From: Alphaproteobacteria bacterium
GTDB lineage: Bacteria > Pseudomonadota > Alphaproteobacteria > Micavibrionales > Micavibrionaceae
Length of the DNA: 64,000 nt
Direction of reading: 5' to 3'
Assembly (NCBI GenBank): GCA_002690045.1
Contig: NZDE01000005.1
Location: forward strand, 54,402-118,401
This document shows, one piece after another, positions 46,827-54,470 of this stretch (position 1 is its first letter; the number at the start of each line of letters is the position of its first letter). The notes beneath the pieces were generated by a model. The model saw only the letters and a list, made by a program, of their open reading frames with translations. It made no database searches and had not been told where the DNA came from. Position numbers and translations under genes: made by a program.

Positions 46827-47954
46827 ATGCCTGTAGCTGTTGTTGGTGGCGCTGGCTCTGACGGTAAAACTACTGTTCTTGAGCTTGTTTCTAAATATTT
46901 AGTTGTTAATGGTGATGAACCATTAATTATTGATGCAAACCCTGACCAAAACTTAGCGAGCTTCTTAGGGCTTCCGGCTGGTGATGAAGCAAAGCTGCCA
47001 GAGATTTGTGAGCATTGGGAAGATATTCGCGACCATCTAGAAGGACAAAACCCAGATTATCCGAATAAAGATTTTGTTGTCGATACGTCGCCTTTGACAA
47101 AAAATTCAGCGCGATGGAAGGCGGGGGACGTTCAAGACCATATCATCAACACATATACAGCCGCGCATGAAGGTATGCGTTTAATGCGCACTGGTACATA
47201 TGAAGCGAAAGATATTGGTGCAGGCTGTCTGCATGATAAAATAGGCACGCTGACATTTCTGCTGAATCATATGGATGACGGTATGCATGGCGAAGATCGC
47301 GTAACATTTGTTGATAACGCACATGGGCGTGATGCATTCGGTACGCCGCTTTATGCGCAAGGTGACTTGATTATTGTTGTCGCGCGCCCCGAAAAAAAGT
47401 CGATTGATATAATGCTCGATTATTTAAAAATGGCGGATCAGGTAGAACAAGATATTGGCCATAAGATTAATGTTGCCGTGATTGGCAACCGTTTTAGTAC
47501 TGATGCAGATATTTTTGAAGCGCAAGAAAAAATATTTAAAGAGCTCGCTGGAGATCGCTATATTGCGGCGCTTCAGAATGATGAAGCGTTAGAGCGCGGC
47601 CTTAATGCCGAATTAGCTGGTTTGGTACGTACAGGTTTTAATATAGCGGCAAATGATGGGCGCGCTATTCTTGATAATATAGAGTTGTCAAACACAGGCC
47701 CAAGACTAGATCAGTTAAGCGCACATAACATTGCGGCGTTAGAAGATATTGCAAATGCAGTGAAAAATGCTGATCGTGTACCTGAACGTCGCGTTGAATG
47801 GAATGCGCTGTGTCTTGGGCGCGCAGAGTATCTTGATAAATTGGTTGATCCGTCCGTTCGTAAGCAGAAATCTGACTTCGTGCCTGATCAACATAAGCAT
47901 GGCCCATCTTGTGGTCACCATCATCATAAACACGGCCCAGGCTGTAAACATTAA
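46827..47954 (+). CDS. CooC/MinD-like ATPase with His/Cys-rich C-terminal tail
   Basis: 375 residues from ATG 46827, 8-12 bases after GGAGA; longer in-frame extensions look non-coding. SIMIBI-class P-loop at residues 7-16 (GGAGSDGKTT). The second position of the 'GKGGxGKT' motif, normally the signature lysine that reaches across the dimer, is alanine here. The strand LIIDANPDQNLASFLGLP matches the CooC DxDxxxxLxxxLG phrase. A C-x-H motif (Cys134, His136; IGAGCLHDKIG) stands where CooC has its Cys-x-Cys metal site. The tail from about 355 (HGPSCGHHHHKHGPGCKH) is a likely Ni/Zn/Co-binding arm. It is 27 bases from its sister ATPase. Metal insertion is inferred; no target enzyme is adjacent. Confidence 0.8.
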   Translation: MPVAVVGGAGSDGKTTVLELVSKYLVVNGDEPLIIDANPDQNLASFLGLPAGDEAKLPEICEHWEDIRDHLEGQNPDYPNKDFVVDTSPLTKNSARWKAGDVQDHIINTYTAAHEGMRLMRTGTYEAKDIGAGCLHDKIGTLTFLLNHMDDGMHGEDRVTFVDNAHGRDAFGTPLYAQGDLIIVVARPEKKSIDIMLDYLKMADQVEQDIGHKINVAVIGNRFSTDADIFEAQEKIFKELAGDRYIAALQNDEALERGLNAELAGLVRTGFNIAANDGRAILDNIELSNTGPRLDQLSAHNIAALEDIANAVKNADRVPERRVEWNALCLGRAEYLDKLVDPSVRKQKSDFVPDQHKHGPSCGHHHHKHGPGCKH

Positions 47955-47981
47955 TATTATAATTAGGGAAGGATTTAGAGT

Positions 47982-48962
47982 ATGCGTATGGCATTTTGCG
48001 GTAAAGGCGGAAGCGGTAAATCAACATTATCATCATTAGTTGCGCGTTACATGGCGTATAAGAACATGCCTGTTTTGATCATTGATGGCGATATCAATCA
48101 GCATCTAGGTCACGCCCTCGGATTTGAAGAATCTGCATTAACTGCTCAGCCTAAAATGGGTGTGGATTCTAAATTATTGATGAACACAATTGTTGGTAAA
48201 AATCCGCGCGTTAAGTCAGCAGACTTTCTTACAGAATCTACACCTGCTGGTCGGGGCTCTGGTTTTGTTTACTTTGATCAGCCATCACCAGTTTACGATC
48301 ATTATCAAATGGAAAAAGACGGCGTTCGATTTATGGCTGTCGGCAGCCATGAGGAAGAAGAAATTGGCACGACATGCTTCCATAAGTTTACGGGTATTTT
48401 TGGCATGTTCCTTAACCACTTTATTGACCGTGACGATCAGGTTTTAATTGGTGATATGTGTGCAGGTGCGGATCCATTTGCATCATCTGGTTTGGCATCA
48501 CGCTTTGATGGCATTTTCCTAGTGGTTGAGCCAACCCTTAAATCAACGGGCGTTTACGACCAATGCATCAAATATGCAGAACCTTACGGCACTAAGATTT
48601 TTGTGATTGGTAACAAGGTTGAAGACGAGGCTGACGAAGCCTTTATCAAAGAACGTATTGGCGATGACCTTATTGCGTGTTTTGGCAAATCTAAATACGT
48701 AAGAAATTTAGAAAAAGGCATCTTCGCACCAATCTCTGAACTTGAAGACGAAAACAAGGCTGTGCTTGATACAATTCTTGAAAAAGCATCTATGCTTAAA
48801 CGTGATTGGGCACAATATCAGGCTATTGGCATGAAGTTCCATAAGCAGGCCGCAGAAGGTTGGGCAAATGCCATGTATGGCGTTGATATGATGGATCAAT
48901 TCGACCCTGAATTTTCTTATGAAGATGTAATGGTGGATACAAAAATGGACAAGGCCGCTTAA
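47982..48962 (+). CDS. CooC/MinD-like ATPase, second copy
   Basis: 326 residues. Deviant Walker A FCGKGGSGKSTL keeps the signature lysine (Lys8) that the upstream copy lacks. The switch-like phrase LIIDGDINQHLGHALGF, a Cys-x-His motif (Cys132, His134; EIGTTCFHKFTG) parallel to that of the upstream copy, and DMCAGADPFASSGL complete the pattern. The base-recognition strand LVVEPTLKSTGVYDQC follows. Together the two products could act as a heterodimer with one complete and one altered ATP site. The next gene, a cysteine desulfurase, starts three bases after the stop. Class assignment is solid; the metal or cofactor target is unknown. Confidence 0.82.
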   Translation: MRMAFCGKGGSGKSTLSSLVARYMAYKNMPVLIIDGDINQHLGHALGFEESALTAQPKMGVDSKLLMNTIVGKNPRVKSADFLTESTPAGRGSGFVYFDQPSPVYDHYQMEKDGVRFMAVGSHEEEEIGTTCFHKFTGIFGMFLNHFIDRDDQVLIGDMCAGADPFASSGLASRFDGIFLVVEPTLKSTGVYDQCIKYAEPYGTKIFVIGNKVEDEADEAFIKERIGDDLIACFGKSKYVRNLEKGIFAPISELEDENKAVLDTILEKASMLKRDWAQYQAIGMKFHKQAAEGWANAMYGVDMMDQFDPEFSYEDVMVDTKMDKAA

Positions 48963-48965
48963 TTA

Positions 48966-50153
48966 ATGTCAAACAGCCCCACCATATATATGGATTATGC
49001 CGCAACCACGCCGATGGATAAGCGTGTGGTTGATGCAATGTCGCCATGGTGGGGTGATTTTGTTGGTAATGCGTCTTCACTGCAAAATGCGCATGGTCAA
49101 ATGGCTAAACGTGCTATAGATAAAGCGCAAAATCAGATAGCTGATGCTATTGGCGCAGATAAAGATGAAATCATCTTCACCTCTGGTGCGACGGAAGCCA
49201 ATAATATGGTGCTGCTTGGTTTAGCTGAACACCTAAAGTCAGAAGGTAGAACGCATATCGTTACATCTAAAACAGAACATGCGTCTGTTTTAATGCCTGC
49301 TATGCAGTTAATGCGCACAGGCTTTGATGTTGCTTTCTCAACATTACTCCCGTGTGGGATGGCAGATGGCAAAGATGTTTTAGCTGCGCTAAACGAAAAT
49401 ACAGGTCTTGTATCCATTCAAGCTGTAAATAATGAAACAGGCGTTATTAACCCGTTAGATGAAGTTAAGGCAGGTCTTATGGGTACTGACATCTTGTTTC
49501 ATTGTGATGCTGCACAGGCATTAGGCAAAGCGCCGTTTAATGTAAAAGACACGGGCGTTGATTTTGCAACGCTTTCAGCGCACAAAGTCTATGGCCCGCA
49601 AGGTATAGGCGCGCTTTATGTTCGCCGTGAAGTACAGTCATATTTGAAACCGCTTGTTTATGGCGGAGGGCAGCAAGGCGGTTTACGGTCGGGTACATTG
49701 CCGACAGCTTTAATTGTTGGTTTTGGCGAAGCTTGTGCGATAGCAGTGGCAGAACAAAGCGCCGATAAACAACGATTTGAAAACTATCACCAAATAATCC
49801 GTAGCGCGCTCGATAAGGCACAAGTTACATATAAAATTAATGGTCACGACCATGGCAAAGATAGCACACTTTGGCGCGTCCCGAACATAATGAATATTTG
49901 CTTTGAAGGTGTTGAAAACGAGTGGCTTTTAGAAGCTATCCAAGGTTTTGCCTTCTCAACAGGCTCGGCCTGTTCGGCAAACGGGAATAAGACTTCACAT
50001 GTATTGGAAGCAATTGGTTGCACAGCTACAGAAGTTAACAGTTCCATACGTTTATCCTTTGGGCGTATGACTACCGAACAAGAAATACAGCGTGTAGCGA
50101 CCGAACTTGCACAGGTCGTATCAAGCTTACAAGAACTAACACAAGCAGCATAA
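48966..50153 (+). CDS. Cysteine desulfurase (NifS/IscS family)
   Basis: 395 residues. PLP enzyme that takes sulfur from cysteine as a persulfide. Seen: N-terminal YMDYAATTPMDKRVVDAM, TSGATEANNMVLLG, TSKTEHASVL, the PLP lysine in TLSAHKVYGPQGIGALYVRR, and the catalytic cysteine loop FSTGSACSANGNKTSHVLEA. The loop length and GSACS wording favour the IscS/NifS group I. It is 3 bases after the second ATPase gene and 10 before the decarboxylase-like gene, so it acts within this operon. No IscU, NifU or SUF scaffold gene is nearby, which is unusual for a dedicated Fe-S desulfurase. Confidence 0.92.
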   Translation: MSNSPTIYMDYAATTPMDKRVVDAMSPWWGDFVGNASSLQNAHGQMAKRAIDKAQNQIADAIGADKDEIIFTSGATEANNMVLLGLAEHLKSEGRTHIVTSKTEHASVLMPAMQLMRTGFDVAFSTLLPCGMADGKDVLAALNENTGLVSIQAVNNETGVINPLDEVKAGLMGTDILFHCDAAQALGKAPFNVKDTGVDFATLSAHKVYGPQGIGALYVRREVQSYLKPLVYGGGQQGGLRSGTLPTALIVGFGEACAIAVAEQSADKQRFENYHQIIRSALDKAQVTYKINGHDHGKDSTLWRVPNIMNICFEGVENEWLLEAIQGFAFSTGSACSANGNKTSHVLEAIGCTATEVNSSIRLSFGRMTTEQEIQRVATELAQVVSSLQELTQAA

Positions 50154-50163
50154 GGAGTATGTC

Positions 50164-51675
50164 ATGTCAAATGCAGTTCAGCAGATTATAGAACAAGACA
50201 ATACAACAAAACTGTCATTGCCACCGGTCATTAACCCAATTACGGAAGCATTCATTGATCGTAATCCAGATATGATTTTTGATTTGGTTGATGCTTTTGG
50301 TTCGCCTTTAAACCTTATCTTTCCGCAGATGATTGACCGTAATATTGCGGCATTTAAAGAGGTTTATAAGAAAAACAACTTATCAGGCCAAATATACTTC
50401 ACCAGTAAGCCTAATAAATCCGTGTCGATTATGCGTCAGGCATCGACCAATGACGTTAATATTGATGTATCATCAGAAAAGGCGCTCCACACCGTCCTCT
50501 CATGCGGATTCAGACCGGAGCGCATCGAGTGTACAGGACCCAAAAATTTAGATTATTTATCCTTAGCCGTACAGCAAGGCGTCACCATTAATGCAGATAA
50601 TTTAACAGAGCTACAACAAGCAATCGAGATTAAGAAAAGCCTTGGCCTACAAGAAAAATTACGTGTTTTTGTGCGCCTGTCAGGCTTTAACTCTCCGCGC
50701 GTTAAATTTACGTCACAGGACGGTACGTTCGGCGTTCATGTTAATAAAGCGCCTGAGATTTTTGCTTTTCTTAAGGCGAATATAGAAGACCTTGATTTCC
50801 AAGGCTTCGCTTATTACTGGAGTAGCGCAAGCGAAGAACAGCGTATTGTTGCGCTAGAAAACGCACTTGAACTGACAATTGAAGCAATAGAACAAGGCCT
50901 AAATCCTAAGGGTCTGAATATTGGCGGAGGCTTCCACATTCAATATGCGAAAGACCGCAAAGAATGGATGCGCTATGTGGATCAAGTAAAGGAATCTTTA
51001 CTTGCGCTTGGCGGTAGTGAACTGACTTGGAATAATAACGGTCTGGGCTTCCGTAATGAAGGCGGCTTGATTAAAGGCGCAGCGAATTATGTGGATCACC
51101 ATATGCCAAAAACAAGCGCCGAAGACTTTGACCATATGATCAACTTGCCGCTCCCCGCGTTCGATGGCATGAGCGCCGCGCAAATCCTAAGCGATAGCTT
51201 GTTAGAATTATATATAGAGCCGGGCAGGGCATTACTTGACCAGTTAGGTGTCACGATTGGCCGCGTAAATTTCACGAAAAAATCTGTCAATGGCGAAACC
51301 ATGGTTGCATTGGACATGAACCGATCAAACCTGCATTCAACACACCAGAAACTACTAACAGACCCAATTATATTTCATAAGGATCCGTCAAAATGTAAGC
51401 CATGCCCTGAAGGCGTTTATTATTACGGTAATCTATGCGTGTCATATGACATTATCACATATAATAAAACCTTCCCTGATTTGCTGCCTGAGCCGGGTGA
51501 TCTGGTGATGTTCATAAATACCGCGCCTTATATTATGGACTTTATTGAATCAAACACACTGCACCAAGAAACAGGCAAAAAAATAACGATTATTGAACAG
51601 GAAGATCGTTTCCGCTGGTTCACGGATGAGAAGTATAAACCTGTTATTCAAAAATACTTAAATAAAGGAGCGTAA
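50164..51675 (+). CDS. Fold-type III PLP decarboxylase-like enzyme (Y4yA/SbnH/LysA-type)
   Basis: 503 residues, longer than diaminopimelate decarboxylase (about 420). The PLP lysine is in IYFTSKPNKS, the phosphate loop in KGLNIGGGFHIQYAK and the catalytic cysteine near the C-terminus in CPEGVYYYGNLCVSYDII. Together they define the Orn/DAP decarboxylase fold. Additional sections (about 285-320 and 400-430, including CKPCPEG) are outside the core family. The next gene encodes a cysteine-synthase-like enzyme. From memory, a similar pair occurs in rhizobia (Y4yA with Y4xP) and in staphyloferrin B synthesis (SbnA with SbnH). The substrate is unknown; a cysteine- or diaminopropionate-derived acid is a guess. 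Confidence 0.75.
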   Translation: MSNAVQQIIEQDNTTKLSLPPVINPITEAFIDRNPDMIFDLVDAFGSPLNLIFPQMIDRNIAAFKEVYKKNNLSGQIYFTSKPNKSVSIMRQASTNDVNIDVSSEKALHTVLSCGFRPERIECTGPKNLDYLSLAVQQGVTINADNLTELQQAIEIKKSLGLQEKLRVFVRLSGFNSPRVKFTSQDGTFGVHVNKAPEIFAFLKANIEDLDFQGFAYYWSSASEEQRIVALENALELTIEAIEQGLNPKGLNIGGGFHIQYAKDRKEWMRYVDQVKESLLALGGSELTWNNNGLGFRNEGGLIKGAANYVDHHMPKTSAEDFDHMINLPLPAFDGMSAAQILSDSLLELYIEPGRALLDQLGVTIGRVNFTKKSVNGETMVALDMNRSNLHSTHQKLLTDPIIFHKDPSKCKPCPEGVYYYGNLCVSYDIITYNKTFPDLLPEPGDLVMFINTAPYIMDFIESNTLHQETGKKITIIEQEDRFRWFTDEKYKPVIQKYLNKGA

Positions 51676-51677
51676 CT

Positions 51678-52985
51678 ATGATCGTAGAACGCATGACTGA
51701 TTTAATTGGTGACACACCACTTTTGAAAATCCCTGCTGAAGTTACGGGGCTAAAGAATATTGACCTATACGGTAAACTTGAACTTATGAATCCTTTCGGC
51801 TCAGTGAAAGACCGTATTGCATGGCATATGATAAAAGATGATATCGAAGATATGGCTGCAAAAGGGCAAACTATTTTTGAAAACTCTAGTGGCAATACAG
51901 CCAAAGCCATCTGCGCCATCGCGGCAAGTTACGGCGTACCGTTCAAATTGGTGAGTGCCATTGCCAAGGTCAAAGAAACCAAAGATCTGTTGCGCATGTT
52001 AGGGGCAGATATTGAAGAATTTGCCGCAGCAAGCGATTGTTTTGATCCAAACGACCCAAACGACCCGCAATATTTGATTGAAAAAGCTGTCCGTGAAACA
52101 GGCGGCGACATCTACTTTACATCTCAATTTACGAATGAGAAGAACCCAGAAATACACGAGCAAACAACGGCGCAAGAAGTCTTAGCTGATATTGGCCGCG
52201 TTGATTATTTTGTTAGTGGTTTAGGTACGACAGGCTCAACATTAGGTATGACCCGTGCATTTCGTAAGAATAACCCTGATTGTACCTGTATTGGCCTGAC
52301 ATCCACAAAAGGGGAGTTTGTACCAGGCATCCGTTCACTTGACCAAATGTGGGAATCTGGCCTGTACCAGCGTGACAATTATGCAGATGTGGTGACTGTA
52401 AGCGAGAAAGGCGCATTAGAAGCAATGTTTACCCTGAACCGCCAGCTTGGCTTGCTTTGCGGCCCATCGGCAGGGGCGAATTATCAGGGCGCTATTGATT
52501 ATCTGAAGACAATTGATGAGACACTAACTGAACGCAAGAACGCTGTCTTTATCGTTTGTGATCGTGTTGAATGGTACATGTCTTATATATCAGAACGTTA
52601 CCCTGAATTGTTCGGTGAAAAACCAAAACCAGACTCACTGTTTAATTTTGACTTTGATAGTGCTGATAACGCGCCATTATTACAGGCAGAGGACTTACAA
52701 AACTGGCAACAAGAACATAACCCAGTTGTTATTGATGTGCGCTCATCAATTGCGTATCGTATTAATCATATTGATGGCGCGATCAACATGCCGATTGAGA
52801 TGTTTGAGAAACTGATAGATAGTAACTCACCATTTCCGAAGGAGCGCCCAATATTGCTTGTTTGTGCTGTAGGTGAAAAAACAACGCGCCATGCGGCTTA
52901 TTTGAACGCCCGTGGCTACGATGCGCGTTCACTAGACGGCGGCATGATGGCGCTTAAAGCGCTGAATATGCAGAAAGCGGCATGA
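51678..52985 (+). CDS. Cysteine synthase-like enzyme fused to a rhodanese domain
   Basis: 435 residues. Residues 1-320 are a fold-II PLP enzyme of the CysK/SbnA group: Lys of FGSVKDRIAWHMI forms the Schiff base, FENSSGNTAKAICAIAASYG binds the carboxylate, GLGTTGSTLGMTRAFRKN holds the phosphate and GPSAGANYQGAI closes the site. Residues 335-435 are a rhodanese module (VVIDVRSSIAYRINHIDGAINMP) with a persulfide cysteine in LLVCAVGEKTTRHA. Its loop starts like the catalytic CxxxxR loop but lacks a final Arg. The fusion could make a cysteine-like product and carry its sulfur. It is 2 bases after the decarboxylase-like gene. The usual CysK N-terminus is shortened. Confidence 0.85.
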   Translation: MIVERMTDLIGDTPLLKIPAEVTGLKNIDLYGKLELMNPFGSVKDRIAWHMIKDDIEDMAAKGQTIFENSSGNTAKAICAIAASYGVPFKLVSAIAKVKETKDLLRMLGADIEEFAAASDCFDPNDPNDPQYLIEKAVRETGGDIYFTSQFTNEKNPEIHEQTTAQEVLADIGRVDYFVSGLGTTGSTLGMTRAFRKNNPDCTCIGLTSTKGEFVPGIRSLDQMWESGLYQRDNYADVVTVSEKGALEAMFTLNRQLGLLCGPSAGANYQGAIDYLKTIDETLTERKNAVFIVCDRVEWYMSYISERYPELFGEKPKPDSLFNFDFDSADNAPLLQAEDLQNWQQEHNPVVIDVRSSIAYRINHIDGAINMPIEMFEKLIDSNSPFPKERPILLVCAVGEKTTRHAAYLNARGYDARSLDGGMMALKALNMQKAA

Positions 52986-53136
52986 TGATGGGCAAAATTC
53001 CCCGCCCTATGTGTATGCCTTTATAGGGTGGTAATCTTTCACCCCATAAGATTTCGATTTTTCTAGGTAAAAATGCAGTGATACACTATAAACGTATCTC
53101 TGTTGCAATATAACCTTGAGAAGGTAGACAATAAAT

Positions 53137-53811
53137 TTGGTCGCGCTAAAACAACTTGCCGAAACGAGCGGCGGGAATATCTCGGATGAAACGCTTTTTA
53201 GGCTCATCGCAGAAGATCTGGAAACTCAAGGTTACAGTATACGGCATGGCGCGCTTCCTGATGATATAGCAAATGCTTTATTTTTATATCAGCAAGATTT
53301 AAACGCGAACAAATATGCGAAAGCGGGCATTGGGCGCGGCAATGACTTCCTAAAAAACAAGTTTGTGCGTACAGACGAGATATGCTGGATTACAGGAGAG
53401 TCTGAAGCTGGGCGCATGTGGGTTGATTGGTCGTCAAAACTACAGAGATTTTTGAACCAAAAACTGTTCTTGGGACTGTTCTCATTTGAAAGTCATTTCG
53501 CACATTATCCGCCAGGGGCTTACTATAAAAGACATTATGATGCGTTTCGTGGTGAGACCAATAGAGTTCTATCCGTTGTGACCTATTTAAACCCGTCATG
53601 GGGTCAGAATGATGGAGGGGAACTCGTTATATATCAAGATGAGCACGATCATGAGGGCGTCAAGGTTGCGCCTGCGTTCGGCACAATTGTTGTGTTTCTG
53701 AGCGAAGAGTTCCCACATGAGGTTTTACCTGCAACAAGAGACCGATATTCCGTAGCAGGCTGGTTCCGCGTTAATACGTCAATCAATAACAATATTGATC
53801 CACCACGCTAG
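53137..53811 (+). CDS. 2-oxoglutarate/Fe(II)-dependent prolyl-4-hydroxylase-like dioxygenase
   Basis: 224 residues from a TTG start at 53137; no ATG or GTG gives the full domain and no strong ribosome binding site is visible. The 2OG oxygenase core has the iron triad: His and Asp in YYKRHYDAFRGE, the distal His in EEFPHEVLPATRDRYSV, and the 2OG-binding Arg four to ten residues later (DRYSVAGWFR). The phrase LSVVTYLNPSWGQNDGGELVIY is typical of bacterial prolyl hydroxylases (SM-20-like). It follows the CooC-like operon by 151 bases on the same strand, but its own upstream sequence makes membership uncertain. Confidence 0.82.
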   Translation: MVALKQLAETSGGNISDETLFRLIAEDLETQGYSIRHGALPDDIANALFLYQQDLNANKYAKAGIGRGNDFLKNKFVRTDEICWITGESEAGRMWVDWSSKLQRFLNQKLFLGLFSFESHFAHYPPGAYYKRHYDAFRGETNRVLSVVTYLNPSWGQNDGGELVIYQDEHDHEGVKVAPAFGTIVVFLSEEFPHEVLPATRDRYSVAGWFRVNTSINNNIDPPR

Positions 53812-53824
53812 GCACATATCTATT

Positions 53825-54382
53825 TTATTTAACGATAGTGGCGCCTCTTAAGCGATAGAACACATTATATTCATCGTCCTTATAGACGAGCTCTAATTTA
53901 CCGCTGAGATTCACAGGGTCATACTGAAACTCTATTGCGCCTTCAGTATGCACTTCTATGATAAGGTTTGGTTTTACGTGGTAGTGAAAAGGACAGCTTA
54001 AAGGGAAGGGGCCAAGCAAGAATAACGCTTTGCCGTCTTGTTCACCAATTGGAAACAAAAAGCCTTGTATAATAATATCTTGTCCATCTAAGGCTTTTAG
54101 CTCATCAGTGAATTCTGGGCGCACGCCGCTCCATTCAATGCCGTCTGCATCTTCATAGCTATAGGGTATTTGCGCGGTACGTCCAAATACTGCCCATTCT
54201 GTTCCGCCTTCTGGAATAGTGACAAACTCATCAATGCTCTCGATAATTTCTTCTTGTGTATATTGTGCCGTGCTTTCAATTGGCGTCGTTTCATATCCGA
54301 ATGCTTTGGTTATGAATGTCCCTGTGTCTGACATTTTGGTGTGTGAAAGAGGGTGGCTTGGGTCTTTAGATTTAGGCGCCAT
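53825..54382 (-). CDS. DUF3299-like lipid/metal-uptake accessory protein
   Basis: 185 residues from ATG 54382. In-frame upstream codons continue to an ATC at 54457, eight bases after GGAG; that reading gives a complete signal peptide (KKTLVNIFKTSCVFAVLLII), so translation may start there (see findings). The core follows the DUF3299 pattern: DGQDIIIQGFLFPIGEQDG, then FLLGPFPLSCPFHYHVKPN and VHTEGAIEF. Such proteins occur with Zur-regulated MacB-like transporters. It is the last gene of the operon with the permease at 54471 and the ATPase at 55757, which supports a role in zinc uptake. The precise task is unknown. Confidence 0.7.
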   Translation of the reverse strand: MAPKSKDPSHPLSHTKMSDTGTFITKAFGYETTPIESTAQYTQEEIIESIDEFVTIPEGGTEWAVFGRTAQIPYSYEDADGIEWSGVRPEFTDELKALDGQDIIIQGFLFPIGEQDGKALFLLGPFPLSCPFHYHVKPNLIIEVHTEGAIEFQYDPVNLSGKLELVYKDDEYNVFYRLRGATIVK

Positions 54383-54470
54383 GAAAGGCGTCGCTATTAT
54401 TAATAATACAGCGAAGACGCAGCTAGTCTTAAAAATATTAACCAGTGTTTTCTTGATGTCGTATACTCCG

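Noticed and set aside
52988..53035. Hairpin after the cysteine synthase-rhodanese gene (CGCCCTAT/ATAGGGTG)
   Set aside because: The stem is short with a long loop and no T-run follows, so I did not call a terminator.
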